Below, piece after piece: positions 17,329-27,277 of a DNA stretch of 64,000 bases (positions are counted from its first letter, which is position 1; each line of letters opens with the position of its first letter). The notes under the pieces were generated by a model, which saw nothing but the letters and a program-made list of their open reading frames with translations, ran no database searches and had not been told where the DNA came from. The position numbers were made by a program, and so were the translations under genes. Origin of the DNA: an uncultured Porphyromonadaceae bacterium (GTDB lineage: Bacteria; Bacteroidota; Bacteroidia; Bacteroidales; Muribaculaceae). The stretch covers positions 1 to 64,000 of the forward strand of contig CABUPJ010000014.1 in NCBI GenBank assembly GCA_902493335.1, in the 5' to 3' direction.

Positions 17329-19377
17329 ATGCTTAAAACTTTAAAACCCGCTATCGTGGCTTTCGCTACGGCAGCAGTCGTGTTTGGCGCTTCGGCAGAG
17401 GAGCATCTCAAGAGCTTCAATCCCGCCTACATCGACAAGAACGTATCTCCCAAAGAAGACTTCTACACTTACGCCAATCAGGGCTGGATGGAAGCTCATC
17501 CGCTGACTGCCGAACATTCGCGTTACGGTCAGTTCAATATCCTTAACGATTCGAGCGAAGCCCGCATAAAAGACATCGTGCTCAATCTCGCTGCAAGCAA
17601 CCCTGCCAAGGGCACTGTGGCTTTCAAGGTATCGACTATCTACAACCAGGCCATGGACTCAGTGCGCCGCAACCGCGAAGGCGCCGAGCCTATCAAGGCT
17701 GACCTCAAGCGCATCGAGGATACTCCGCACGAAGGCATGGAAGACCTCTTCCTCTGGATGCACGGCAACTATGCCAGCCCGTTCTTCGGCGCCGGACCTA
17801 TGGAAAATCTCGCCAACAGCAAAGAGTATGCGATGTATGTCAGCGGCGGCGGCATGGGTCTTGGCGACCGTGACTATTATCTTGAAAACGACAAACGCAA
17901 CAAAGAGGTGCGTGAAGCTTATAAAAAACTTATCGTCAAACAGATGCGTAATGCGGGTTATGGCAAAAAGGACGCAACGCGCATCATGAACAACGTGATG
18001 AAAATCGAGACCGCTCTGGCTGATTCGGCGTGGACAAAAGAACAGAGCCGCAACATCCCGGCGATGTATAATCCCCGCACGTTCGAGCAGCTAAAGGCTC
18101 TCTATCCCCATGTCAACTGGGACCGTTTCTTTATCGAGACCATGGGCATCGAAAGTCCCGAGACCGTCATTGTCACCGAACTCAGCAGCGTCGCTCAGGC
18201 CGACAATCTTCTTGCCACACTGACCGACCGCGAGATCAAAGACTACTATCTCTGGAAATATGTGGCTCAGGCAGCCGGCAAACTCAGCGACGATTTCAGT
18301 GACGCAGCCTTTGAGTTCAATAAGGTTGTCAGCGGTGTCGAGCAGCAGCGTCCGCGCTGGAAACGCGCTCTCGGCGCTACCGAAGGTGCCATGGGCGAAG
18401 CCGTCGGTCAGCTTTATGTCGAGAAATATTTCCCCGAGTCGTCAAAGCAGTATATGATCGGACTTGTCGAGAACCTGCGCACAGCTCTCGGCAAACACAT
18501 CATCAATCTCCCCTGGATGACAGACGAGACCAAACTCAAAGCCATAAAGAAACTTTCGGCTTTCACGGTCAAAATCGGCTATCCCGACCAGTGGAAAGAT
18601 TACTCGACGATGATCATCGACCCCGAGAAGTCTTATTACGAGAACATGCACAACGTCAGCATGTGGCATCAGGCCGACACTTATTCAAAATGGGGCAAGC
18701 CCGTCGACCGCACGGAATGGGGCATGACTCCTCAGACTGTCAACGCCTACTATAATCCCCTCGCCAACGAAATCGTCTTCCCGGCAGCCATCCTCCAGGC
18801 TCCGTTCTTCGACCCCGAGGCCAGCGACGCAGAGAACTACGGCGGCATCGGCGTTGTCATCGGTCACGAAATGACACACGGATTTGATGACCAGGGGCGT
18901 AACTTCGATGCCGAAGGCAACATGGTCAACTGGTGGACTCCCGAAGATGCCGAGGCATTCGAGAAACTCACAGCCGGCCTTATCAAGCAGTTTGACGAGG
19001 TCGAGGTTCTTCCCGGTCTGCATGCCAACGGTCAGTATACCCTCGGTGAGAACATCGCCGACCAGGGCGGTCTCCGCATCTCGCGCACAGCCTTCCTCGA
19101 CTCGCAGCGCAAGAAGGGTGTGGACATCAATTCTGAAGAAGCCAGGATTGACGGATTCACCCCGATGCAGGCATTCTATCTCAACTATGCCAACCTCTGG
19201 GCCAACAATATCCGTGACGAGGAAATGCGCTCGCTGACGACAGGCGACGTTCATTCGCTCGGCAAAAACCGCGTGAACGTCACCCTGCGCAACATCGAGC
19301 CTTTCTTCGAGGCATTCTCTATCAAAAAGGGCGACAAGATGTTCCGCCCCGCCGAAGAGCGCGTCATCATCTGGTAA
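17329..19377 (+). CDS. pepO: M13 family metallopeptidase (PepO-like)
   Basis: The 682-residue protein has a signal peptide (about residues 1-23, ending in GASAEE). The N-terminal M13 domain covers about 40-430 and the catalytic domain follows: the zinc site HEMTHGFDDQGRNFD (HExxH) is near residue 514 and the third ligand glutamate lies in ENIADQGG. Full length, like other neprilysin/PepO enzymes, which cut short peptides after entry to the periplasm or at the surface. It is monocistronic, with a clear promoter and a strong terminator. The role could be peptide nutrition or removal of host peptides. Confidence 0.93.
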   Translation: MLKTLKPAIVAFATAAVVFGASAEEHLKSFNPAYIDKNVSPKEDFYTYANQGWMEAHPLTAEHSRYGQFNILNDSSEARIKDIVLNLAASNPAKGTVAFKVSTIYNQAMDSVRRNREGAEPIKADLKRIEDTPHEGMEDLFLWMHGNYASPFFGAGPMENLANSKEYAMYVSGGGMGLGDRDYYLENDKRNKEVREAYKKLIVKQMRNAGYGKKDATRIMNNVMKIETALADSAWTKEQSRNIPAMYNPRTFEQLKALYPHVNWDRFFIETMGIESPETVIVTELSSVAQADNLLATLTDREIKDYYLWKYVAQAAGKLSDDFSDAAFEFNKVVSGVEQQRPRWKRALGATEGAMGEAVGQLYVEKYFPESSKQYMIGLVENLRTALGKHIINLPWMTDETKLKAIKKLSAFTVKIGYPDQWKDYSTMIIDPEKSYYENMHNVSMWHQADTYSKWGKPVDRTEWGMTPQTVNAYYNPLANEIVFPAAILQAPFFDPEASDAENYGGIGVVIGHEMTHGFDDQGRNFDAEGNMVNWWTPEDAEAFEKLTAGLIKQFDEVEVLPGLHANGQYTLGENIADQGGLRISRTAFLDSQRKKGVDINSEEARIDGFTPMQAFYLNYANLWANNIRDEEMRSLTTGDVHSLGKNRVNVTLRNIEPFFEAFSIKKGDKMFRPAEERVIIW

Positions 19378-19406
19378 AACGATAACAGACATATACGCTA
19401 AGGCAG

Positions 19407-19453
19407 CGGCAGACGTCCCGGCAAGCGGCCGGCGTCTGCCGTTGTCGTTTTTT
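19407..19453 (+). terminator. Terminator of the M13 peptidase gene
   Basis: A GGCAGACG / CGTCTGCC stem with an inner CCG/CCGG helix, followed by a T-rich tract (19443-19454). Confidence 0.75.
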
Positions 19454-19528
19454 TATAAAAATTTCATTTTATAAAGCGATAATTAGGTGATAAAAATATG
19501 TTATCTTCGCAGTAGATAAAATTCACAA

Positions 19529-21073
19529 ATGATGAAAGCTTTATATAAGACAATTGTCATGGCCGGGATGCTCGTCGCGGCTGCAGTGCCGCAGACGGGT
19601 GCCGAGCGCGTCGTGATACTCCATACTAATGACACCCATTCACAGATTGACCCCGACGACAGCGACGGCCTCGGTGGCGTCGTGCGCCGTAAAGTTGTCA
19701 TCGACAGCGTCAAAGGCGTCGAAGACAATGTGCTGCTTGTCGATGCCGGTGATTTCGTGCAGGGAACTCTTTATTTCAACCTGTATCGCGGCGAAGTCGA
19801 GCAGAAGCTGATGAACGAGCTCGGTTACGATATCCGCATTCTCGGGAATCACGAGTTTGACAACGGCATCGACGAACTGGCCGATGTGCTGGCCGACAGC
19901 GAGGCAGAGATGATAGCGACCAACTACGACCTGTCGCGTTCTCCGCTCGCCCGTAAGTTCAGGCCGTACACGATCAAGGAGTACGGAGACAAACGCATAG
20001 GCATCATTGGTGTAAACCTCCAGCCCAAGGGCATGATAAGCGAGGGCAATTATGACGGGGTGGTATATAACGACGCCGTCAAGTCTGCCAACGCCGCCGC
20101 CTGGTGGCTCAAGCATGTCGAGAAAGTTGACGCCGTCGTTGCAGTAACCCACATAGGCTATGACCCTTCGATGCCTCCGGGAGACAAGACTCTCGCTGGC
20201 GCCTCTGAAGATATCGATGTCATCATCGGCGGCCACTCGCACGACCTTGTCAGTCCGGGTGCGGCCGAGGGCAAAGTCTCGCGGGTCAAAAACGCCCTCG
20301 GCCGCGACATCACAGTCGCACAGGTAGGCAAAGGGGGTAAATATGTCGGCGAGATCGTGCTTGATTTCGATGACGACTCGCTCAAGACTGATTATAACAT
20401 AATCAGGATAGACAGCCGTCTTGACAAGCGCCGCGATCTCGAGCTTGACGAGATAATAAAACCCTATCGCGCCGGAGTCGACTCGCTGATGCGTGTCAAG
20501 GTCGGACGCAGCGCCGTCGAGTTGCCGAAGGGTAGTGTGCCTTTGGTGAACTTCGCCGCCGACTTCATACTCGAGCGTGGCAAAGCATTGGCCGACAGCA
20601 TAGATTTCGCAATCATCAACAAAGGAGGTCTGCGACGCGCCTTCCCAAAGGGCGATATCACCGAGGGTATGATTATCACTATGATGCCGTTCTATAATTA
20701 CATCACCGTACTCGATATCAGCGGCCGCGACCTCAAAGAGGCTTTCGACGTGATGGCAGGCGACGGCGGCAACGGCGTCAGCGGCAATGTGGCTGTCAGA
20801 TATGACAAAGCCCGCAGCGATGCCTACGATATTACCATAAACGGCAAGCAACTCGACCCTGATAGAATATATCGTGTCGCAACTATAGATTACCTCGCAA
20901 AAGGCGGTGATTATATGACCTCGCTTACACGCGGACACAAAGTGGCACAAGGCAAAAAAGTGCTCTACGACGAGATGATCGATGCCTTCCGCAACGGTTA
21001 TCTCAAAGGGAAGACCATCAACCCGTCAGACAAGCCGCGCATGGTTGAAGTGCCTCTTGACAAAGCCAATTGA
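19529..21073 (+). CDS. Bifunctional metallophosphatase / 5'-nucleotidase (UshA-like)
   Basis: The 514-residue periplasmic enzyme has a signal peptide (about residues 1-26). The calcineurin-like metallophosphatase domain shows HTNDTHSQ, DAGDFVQG, GNHEFDNG, THIGYD and GGHSHD. The C-terminal 5'-nucleotidase domain begins near residue 330 with NKGGLRRAFP and the nucleotide-binding FYNYI segment. It removes phosphate from nucleotides or related esters outside the cytoplasm. It stands 31 bases before the GH3-beta-lactamase gene, so probably one operon. A near-consensus -7 box, TATCTTCG (19502-19509), precedes it. Confidence 0.92.
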   Translation: MMKALYKTIVMAGMLVAAAVPQTGAERVVILHTNDTHSQIDPDDSDGLGGVVRRKVVIDSVKGVEDNVLLVDAGDFVQGTLYFNLYRGEVEQKLMNELGYDIRILGNHEFDNGIDELADVLADSEAEMIATNYDLSRSPLARKFRPYTIKEYGDKRIGIIGVNLQPKGMISEGNYDGVVYNDAVKSANAAAWWLKHVEKVDAVVAVTHIGYDPSMPPGDKTLAGASEDIDVIIGGHSHDLVSPGAAEGKVSRVKNALGRDITVAQVGKGGKYVGEIVLDFDDDSLKTDYNIIRIDSRLDKRRDLELDEIIKPYRAGVDSLMRVKVGRSAVELPKGSVPLVNFAADFILERGKALADSIDFAIINKGGLRRAFPKGDITEGMIITMMPFYNYITVLDISGRDLKEAFDVMAGDGGNGVSGNVAVRYDKARSDAYDITINGKQLDPDRIYRVATIDYLAKGGDYMTSLTRGHKVAQGKKVLYDEMIDAFRNGYLKGKTINPSDKPRMVEVPLDKAN

Positions 21074-21104
21074 TAAAAATGATTTTGAAATCCTTAAACC
21101 CGAT

Positions 21105-24092
21105 ATGAAAAAACTGAAATGCCTCGCCGCGGTTTTTGCGGCCTTTACTTTCACGGCGATGACGGCTTCGGCTGTCACGCCTGTGATAATCAAGAAAACC
21201 GATACAAAAGCGTGTGAGCGCTGGGTCGACTCGGTCTACCGTTCGATGAGTGACCGCGAGCGAGTTGCTCAGCTCGTCTTTCCCAAGGTAGTGCCTACAC
21301 ACGGAGCCAACAGCCGCGCAGTCATAAAACGTCTTGTATCGACAAACGGGGTCGGCGGTCTTCTCTTTACAGAAGGCACAATAGACCAGTATGCCGAGAT
21401 GACAGATTATGCGATGTCGTTTGCCCGAAGCGGCAAAGGTGTCGCGCCGCTCATGACATTCGACGGCGAATGGGGACTTTCGATGCGCGTAAAAGACACT
21501 CCCCGTTTTCCCCAGAACATGGGTCTCGGAGCAATCGCCAATACCGATCTGATTTACCGCTATGGAGCCGAGATGGCGCGCGAGTGCAAACTGCTTGGTA
21601 TCCAGGTGAATTTCGCTCCGGTGCTCGATGTCAACTCCAACCCGTCTAATCCCGTCATCGGCTACCGTTCGTTCGGCGAGGACCCCGTCAAGGTCGGACG
21701 CCTCGGCAAACTATATTCGCGCGGACTTGAGGACCACGGCGTACAGGCTGTCGGCAAGCATTTTCCCGGCCATGGCGATACCGGCACAGACTCTCACAAG
21801 ACCCTCCCGACGGTAAATCATGACCTCGTCAGACTTAACAGCATAGACCTCAAGCCCTTCAGTGACTTTATCGATGCCGGTTGCTCGGGTATAATGACGG
21901 GCCACATAGCGCTGCCTGTGCTTGATCCCTCGGGAACGCCGGCTTCGCTCTCTAAGAAAATATCTACCGAACTGCTTCGTGACAAAATGGGTTTCGAGGG
22001 GCTGATTTATACCGACGCTCTCGGCATGAAGGGCGCCACTGTCGAAGGCCGCAACAACGCACTGATGGCTCTCGAGGCCGGAGCTGATGTATTGCTCTCG
22101 CCTCTCAATCCGGTCGATGACATAGATTTCATCGCCGGCGCCCTAAAGAGCGGCAAGCTTTCGCGCAAAACTCTTGAAGACCGCTGCCGCCGCGTACTTA
22201 CATATAAATATGCCCTTGGCCTCAGCAAGCCGGTCAGCATCAACACAAAAGGTCTCGCCGAGGCAATCAATTCTCCCGAAGCCGAGAAGCTTAACAGAGA
22301 GCTTGCCGCTGCCTCGATGACGGTCATCTACAACAATGACAATATACTCCCACTCGGCAAACTCGACAAGACCTCGATAGCCGTCGTCAATATCGGAGCA
22401 CCTGCCGATAATGTATTTGCCTCGACTTGTGCCCGATATGCCCGTGTCGACCGTTTTTACACCAACGGAGCCTCGTTCTCGCCAGAGACGCTCGCTAAGA
22501 TTAAAAGTCACGATGTCGTCATCGCCGCTGTCTATAACGACAAATCGTGGGCACGCTCGACGATGGCAGCTCTCAAAGACTGTGACAATCTCGTGGCTGT
22601 CTTTATGGTCAATCCCTATAAGATGAACAAGTTCGCCGGTTCGATAAAGAAAGCGAAGGCACTTGTGCTTGCCTATGACGATACCCCCTATACCCGCGAA
22701 TATGCCGCTCAGGCAATCTTCGGCGGCATTGACGTCGACGGTACGCTCCCTGTCAACCTCAAGGGTCTCGCGCCGATGGGTACAGGTGTCAGACTCAAGA
22801 AATCGCGCCTCGGTTTCTCGACTCCTTTGGCGATGGGGATGAAGCCATCGCTTACCGACAGTATCGACAGCATCGTCGCCGCTGCGCTCAAGGTCAACGC
22901 TTTCCCCGGCTGTCAGGTGCTTGTCGCCCGTCACGGCAATATCATACATGACAAGTGCTATGGTCTTACCACTGCCGGTGGCGCTCCCGTGACACAGGCG
23001 ACTGTCTACGACCTCGCTTCGGTATCTAAAGCTACGGGTACGCTCCCCGGCGTCATGAAAGCCTATGATCTCGGTCTTTTCAGTCTCGACGATTTCGCCT
23101 CGAAGCATATCCCCGGCCTCAGAGTCATCGGTAAAGATTCGATTACTGTCAGCCAGCTTCTCTATCATGAGTCGGGTATTCGTCCGGCACTCAATATGTT
23201 CGAGGTGATGACTGACAGCACTTCATATACCGGCGATCTTATCAAGGGACGTCCCGATGCGATGCATAAACGCAAAGTGCAGAACGGCGCGTATGTCCAC
23301 AACACCGCGCGTATACGCCGCGACATCACTTCGGCCACCCGTAGCGACCGTTTCCCCATTACGGCAGCCGAGGGACTTTATGTCGGTCGTGAGACATACG
23401 ATACCATCATGGGCCGTATCTATAACTCGCCGTTGCGCGCCAAGAGAGATTACGCTTATTCGTGCCTTAACTTCTGTCTCCTGATGGATATGGAACAGCG
23501 TCTGACATCGCAGCCTCACGACCGGTTTGTCACCGACAGCATCTTTGCACCTCTCGGCGCCTATACCACTTGCTACCGTCCGACGCTCCATCATAAACTT
23601 GCCGACATTGCCTCCACCGAAGTCGACAACTATCTGCGCAACCAGCATCTCAGAGGTTATGTTCATGACGAACTCGCCAATTTCTCAGGAGGCGTGCAGG
23701 GTAATGCAGGTCTCTTTTCGAACGCAGACGATCTGGCCAAAATATGTCAGATGTGGCTCAACGGAGGTGTCTACGGCGACCGCCGCGTCCTCTCCGAGGA
23801 GACCGTGCGTCTCTTCACCACGTCCAAGAGCCCGACATGCCGCCGTGGCCTCGGTTTTGACAAGCCTGACACTGAGAATCTTGAAAATTCGCCGACTTGC
23901 GACGAAGCCGATGCCTCTGTCTACGGGCACCTTGGCTTCACCGGCACAGTCTTCTGGGTTGATCCGGCCAACGACATGATTTTCGTCTTCCTTACAAACC
24001 GCGTCGACCCGACCCGCGACAATGCCGCTTTCTCGAAGGTCAACATCCGTCCCGAACTCTTCCGTCAGCTCTATAAGGCTCTTGATAAATGA
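21105..24092 (+). CDS. Glycoside hydrolase family 3 (NagZ-like) fused to a beta-lactamase-type serine hydrolase
   Basis: The start at MKKLKCLAAVFAAF is preferred (signal peptide follows); 41 further codons are open upstream but overlap the previous gene. The ~995-residue protein has a GH3 domain (about 45-380) with KHFPGHGDTGTDSH, the NagZ hallmark, and IYTDALGM carrying the nucleophile aspartate; a GH3 C-terminal domain (to about 590); then a class C beta-lactamase-like hydrolase (about 600-990) with the SxxK motif in LASVSKATG and YSCLN. The fusion is widespread in Bacteroidota and predicted to hydrolyse N-acetylglucosaminyl bonds and amide/ester bonds in cell-wall fragments. Coupled to PAP2 by an ATGA overlap. 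Confidence 0.92.
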   Translation: MKKLKCLAAVFAAFTFTAMTASAVTPVIIKKTDTKACERWVDSVYRSMSDRERVAQLVFPKVVPTHGANSRAVIKRLVSTNGVGGLLFTEGTIDQYAEMTDYAMSFARSGKGVAPLMTFDGEWGLSMRVKDTPRFPQNMGLGAIANTDLIYRYGAEMARECKLLGIQVNFAPVLDVNSNPSNPVIGYRSFGEDPVKVGRLGKLYSRGLEDHGVQAVGKHFPGHGDTGTDSHKTLPTVNHDLVRLNSIDLKPFSDFIDAGCSGIMTGHIALPVLDPSGTPASLSKKISTELLRDKMGFEGLIYTDALGMKGATVEGRNNALMALEAGADVLLSPLNPVDDIDFIAGALKSGKLSRKTLEDRCRRVLTYKYALGLSKPVSINTKGLAEAINSPEAEKLNRELAAASMTVIYNNDNILPLGKLDKTSIAVVNIGAPADNVFASTCARYARVDRFYTNGASFSPETLAKIKSHDVVIAAVYNDKSWARSTMAALKDCDNLVAVFMVNPYKMNKFAGSIKKAKALVLAYDDTPYTREYAAQAIFGGIDVDGTLPVNLKGLAPMGTGVRLKKSRLGFSTPLAMGMKPSLTDSIDSIVAAALKVNAFPGCQVLVARHGNIIHDKCYGLTTAGGAPVTQATVYDLASVSKATGTLPGVMKAYDLGLFSLDDFASKHIPGLRVIGKDSITVSQLLYHESGIRPALNMFEVMTDSTSYTGDLIKGRPDAMHKRKVQNGAYVHNTARIRRDITSATRSDRFPITAAEGLYVGRETYDTIMGRIYNSPLRAKRDYAYSCLNFCLLMDMEQRLTSQPHDRFVTDSIFAPLGAYTTCYRPTLHHKLADIASTEVDNYLRNQHLRGYVHDELANFSGGVQGNAGLFSNADDLAKICQMWLNGGVYGDRRVLSEETVRLFTTSKSPTCRRGLGFDKPDTENLENSPTCDEADASVYGHLGFTGTVFWVDPANDMIFVFLTNRVDPTRDNAAFSKVNIRPELFRQLYKALDK

Positions 24093-25048
24093 CGAGAATA
24101 ACAGCGCTGCTGATAGCTTTCGTGCTCGCTTTCCGACCAGCCATGGCCGGGGAGCGGGCCGACAGCGCTTTGTGCCTGAAGCCTGCGGCTCGCATCGCAA
24201 TACAGGGCGGCACGGCGCTTGCCTTGAATATCAGCCTCACCGAACTGTTGAAGTCGGCGGTCAGCGAGCGGCGCCCTGACGGCGCAGGCGATGATTCGTT
24301 CCCGTCTCGTCATACGTCATGGGCTTTCAATGTGGCGACGATATTCTCCAATGAGCTTTACGGTCATTCGGCGCTGTGGCCTGTGGGCTTTCATTTTGCA
24401 GCGACTGCCGTCGGGCTGCAGCGTGCGGTCACCGAACGTCATTATCCGTCGGATGTTCTTGCAGGCGCTGCGCTTGGCATTGTTTCGACTGAATTGGGCT
24501 ATTATCTTGCCGACCTTGCCATGGGGCGTCATGCCTGTCGCCGACGCTACGCCGCGGCGACGCCTGACTGGCGCCCGGCTGTGTCTATGACAACGACGGC
24601 GTTGTTTCCTTTAACCCGCGCGATGCGTCATGATGGCCGCCTGGGATCAACAGGTGTGGCCGGACGTCTCAGAATCGGATTGCCGATGTCAGAATCTTTC
24701 GGCGTGTCGCTTAACGCCTTGATGACCTCTCTGTCGCTCTACCGCGACGGCGTTTTCGCTACGTCTGTTAATGGCGCGGGCGCGACACTTGCGATTGACT
24801 ATTACCGCGCTATCGGCGAAATGCCGTTGTCGTTCGAGGCCTCGGCGGGAGCCGGAGCATTGAAAAATTTCAGGATTTCGGATTCTGCCGTGCCGTCGGC
24901 ATCGTTTGTGACAGAGTGCAGAGCAGGGGCTTTCTATGGACTTACGCCTACATTCAGTATCGGCGCCGAAGCCGGCTACATGCTCATGACCCTCGGCAAA
25001 ACCGTCAGCACCCTGTCTCTCTCCCTCACCACCCGCGCGACATTCTGA
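24089..25048 (+). CDS. PAP2 phosphatase with C-terminal membrane-like domain
   Basis: The 319-residue protein has a signal peptide and an acid phosphatase/PAP2 domain (about 25-155): KSAVSERRP (C1), SFPSRHTSWAF (C2) and RAVTERHYPSDVLAG (C3), all three catalytic motifs present. The remaining ~150 residues are rich in alternating hydrophobic strands and end in a phenylalanine (TTRATF), resembling a beta-barrel half rather than helices. The family removes phosphate from undecaprenyl or other lipid pyrophosphates in the periplasm. The start overlaps the stop of the GH3 gene (ATGA). The unusual C-terminus is discussed as a finding. Confidence 0.82.
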   Translation: MTRITALLIAFVLAFRPAMAGERADSALCLKPAARIAIQGGTALALNISLTELLKSAVSERRPDGAGDDSFPSRHTSWAFNVATIFSNELYGHSALWPVGFHFAATAVGLQRAVTERHYPSDVLAGAALGIVSTELGYYLADLAMGRHACRRRYAAATPDWRPAVSMTTTALFPLTRAMRHDGRLGSTGVAGRLRIGLPMSESFGVSLNALMTSLSLYRDGVFATSVNGAGATLAIDYYRAIGEMPLSFEASAGAGALKNFRISDSAVPSASFVTECRAGAFYGLTPTFSIGAEAGYMLMTLGKTVSTLSLSLTTRATF

Positions 25049-25064
25049 CGCATGCGGCCGGGCG

Positions 25065-26537
25065 TTATGCCGGCGTTTCGGCTGTGACGAGTTTTTTGAT
25101 CTTGTAGCCTGTCATCACCATAACCATCGACATCACGGGCGACAGGATATTGAAGATGCAGTATGGCAGATAAGTCACCGTAGATACACCGAGGACTGTC
25201 GACTGGGTCACACCGCATGAATTCCACGGTATCAGCACTGAAGTCACAGATACGGAATCTTCAAGCGTGCGGCTCAGGAGCTTGGGCTCGAGGCCGAACC
25301 GGCGGTAGACGTCCTTATACATATTGCCGCCGATAATTATCGACAGATATTGGTCGGCCGTACATGAATTGAGGAAAAGACCGCTGCATACGGTGGCGCC
25401 GACAATCGATGACTTGCGTGTCAGATGGTTTCTTACGGACTCTGTAATTGAGGCGAGCATGCCCGTGCCAATCATGGCGCCTCCGAAGAGCATCGCGCAT
25501 AAGACAAGACAGACAGTCGGCAACATGCCTGTGATACCGCCCGTAGCGACAAAATCGTCGAGAGCCGCCGAACCGGTATTGAGGGTCGTCTCTGACCATA
25601 ATATTCCTCCGAGGGCTTTTAGATGAGCCGCTACACCCAATGCTTCCTGGCCTTCGATTGTAGCGATGATGTCCGGCTGGAAGACATACATGCCCGCTAT
25701 TCCCATAAGTGAGGCTGCAGCCAACGTATAGAGCGTCTTTATCTTCATCGCTATCATGATGCCTGTGATAAGTGGGATGACGAGTGTCAGAGGAGTTATG
25801 TTGAAGTAGCTGTTAAGAGCTGTGAAGATTTCTGAGTCAGAAAAATTTACGGCCGACGGGCTGGCGATGAGGCCGGCTGCGAGAAACACGGTAAGTGCTA
25901 TACCCATCGATGGTATTGCCGTGAGCATCAGATAGCGTATATGGTCAAACAGGTCGACGCCGCAGCTTGACGAAGCAATCACGGTAGTGTCGCTCAGCGG
26001 TGAAATCTTGTCGCCGAAGTAAGCACCCGATATGATAGCGCCGGCAATCCACCCCGCGCTATATCCCATGACCGAACCTATGCCCATGAAAGCTACACCG
26101 ATAGTGGCGATTGTTGTCCACGAACTGCCTGTAAGCACGGAGACAAACGAGCAGATGGCGCATGTCGTCACCAGAAAGAATGCCGGATTGAGCAGTTCGA
26201 GACCATAGTTGATAAGCGTCGGCACAACGCCGCTGAGCATCCATGTCGTCGACACAAGTGCGATGAGGAGCAACAGTGGTACGGCGGGAAGAATCTGAGT
26301 GGCGCTTTTGGCAAATCCCGATTTCAGCCTCTCGAAATTGCATCGTCGGCATACAACAGCCAAAGCCACGGCGATGACAGCCGAGACAAGGAGTGTTATA
26401 TGACTGTAGTCTGAGATCACGTCAGACCCGAGGAAACACATGATGCCGATGAGTGATAGCAGCAGTACGGCAACAGGTATCAGAGATACAGAGAGGCAGG
26501 GATTTACGACACCCTGCTTGGGATTTTTATTGTTCAC
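25065..26537 (-). CDS. nhaC: Na+/H+ antiporter NhaC family
   Basis: The 490-residue protein has ~12 membrane segments and NhaC features: the repeated GxxW-type stretches SGSSWTTIATIGVAFMG and GAIISGAYFGDKISPLSDTT, and ESVRNHLTRKSSIVGATVCSGLFLNSCTADQYLSIIIGGNMY. It exchanges Na+ (or a solute such as malate/lactate in related carriers) for protons across the inner membrane. It is convergent with the PAP2 gene (16 bases between stops) and has its own promoter box at 26590-26597. A malate/lactate antiporter identity cannot be excluded. Confidence 0.85.
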   Translation of the reverse strand: MNNKNPKQGVVNPCLSVSLIPVAVLLLSLIGIMCFLGSDVISDYSHITLLVSAVIAVALAVVCRRCNFERLKSGFAKSATQILPAVPLLLLIALVSTTWMLSGVVPTLINYGLELLNPAFFLVTTCAICSFVSVLTGSSWTTIATIGVAFMGIGSVMGYSAGWIAGAIISGAYFGDKISPLSDTTVIASSSCGVDLFDHIRYLMLTAIPSMGIALTVFLAAGLIASPSAVNFSDSEIFTALNSYFNITPLTLVIPLITGIMIAMKIKTLYTLAAASLMGIAGMYVFQPDIIATIEGQEALGVAAHLKALGGILWSETTLNTGSAALDDFVATGGITGMLPTVCLVLCAMLFGGAMIGTGMLASITESVRNHLTRKSSIVGATVCSGLFLNSCTADQYLSIIIGGNMYKDVYRRFGLEPKLLSRTLEDSVSVTSVLIPWNSCGVTQSTVLGVSTVTYLPYCIFNILSPVMSMVMVMTGYKIKKLVTAETPA

Positions 26538-26589
26538 TGTCGACCTTATGAAATTGTACTATGTAAAACGGTTTTTGAATAATTGGTGG

Positions 26590-26597
26590 CAAAAATA
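26590..26597 (-). promoter_or_regulatory. -7 promoter box for nhaC
   Basis: On the minus strand TATTTTTG matches TAnnTTTG, 53 bases before the start codon. Confidence 0.45.
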
Positions 26598-26745
26598 CGC
26601 AAAAACGCGTGAATATTGACACGCACGGACATTAAAAAACTTCGACAATACGACATCTTATACAATGATTGCGATTTTAAGGGTAAAATATGTTAATTAT
26701 TGCAAATATATTGTCGGTGGTAATAAAAGCTATGTATAAAAACGT

Positions 26746-26753
26746 TATCTTTG
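26746..26753 (+). promoter_or_regulatory. -7 promoter box for the tmRNA
   Basis: TATCTTTG matches TAnnTTTG and lies 27 bases before the mature 5' end, leaving a short leader to be removed by RNase P. Confidence 0.55.
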
Positions 26754-26779
26754 TAAACTTTTACAGCTACTATATACGG

Positions 26780-27174
26780 GGCTGACCGGTTTTGACAGCG
26801 CGTAGAGGTGGTATGTAAGCGTGCAGAGCAATGATGGCTACGCTCTTTAATCAGAGACATCGAGCAATTTAAATGGCGAAAATAACTACGCTCTTGCTGC
26901 TTGATTGAAGTACAGTAGATCAGCTTAATCTCCGCAACAGTTGCAGAGACAAGACATCGCCCGACAGTCGTTTTTCCGAGACAGGTCGATCAGGCGGTGC
27001 TCATAAATCGGGAATAGGAAACCAAGAGTCTCGCGCGGTCTCCGAAATTTTAGAGAATAAGGCAATGATTGGTCGTTTCACGCCTGTCATCGCACGAAAA
27101 TCAAGTTGAAACTACGCACGTAGAAAGCATATTAGTTCCGCGTTTGGACGAGGGTTCAACCCCCTCCAGCTCCA
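26780..27174 (+). ncRNA. ssrA: Transfer-messenger RNA (tmRNA)
   Basis: The ends form the tRNA-like domain: GGGGCTGACCGG at 26780 pairs with CAGCTCC ending at 27173, and the T-arm reads GGGTTCAACCCC. The CCA tail is not encoded. The tag reading frame starts with the resume codon GGC at 26875 and ends at TGA 26902-26904, giving GENNYALAA, the usual Bacteroidales degradation tag. Pseudoknot regions lie between. It rescues ribosomes stalled on broken mRNA. It is one piece (not permuted), ~395 bases, with promoter and strong terminator. Confidence 0.97.
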
Positions 27175-27193
27175 CAAAAGTCTGATGAAAGAC

Positions 27194-27236
27194 AACGAAA
27201 AATCCTGCAACTCAGCGAGTTGCAGGATTTTTCGTT
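27194..27236. terminator. Perfect bidirectional terminator after tmRNA
   Basis: An inverted repeat with arms of about 20 bases (CGAAAAATCCTGCAACTC core) and a 3-base loop, AT-rich at both ends, lies between convergent transcripts. It can terminate both the tmRNA and the minus-strand lipoprotein gene. Confidence 0.85.
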
Positions 27237-27277
27237 AATGGGGCGCCGCTATTGTATGACTCTTATCGATGGCTTTT

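Noticed and set aside
20982..21104. 41-codon N-terminal extension of the GH3 fusion
   Set aside because: It overlaps the 5'-nucleotidase gene and lacks a signal peptide; the signal begins at 21105.
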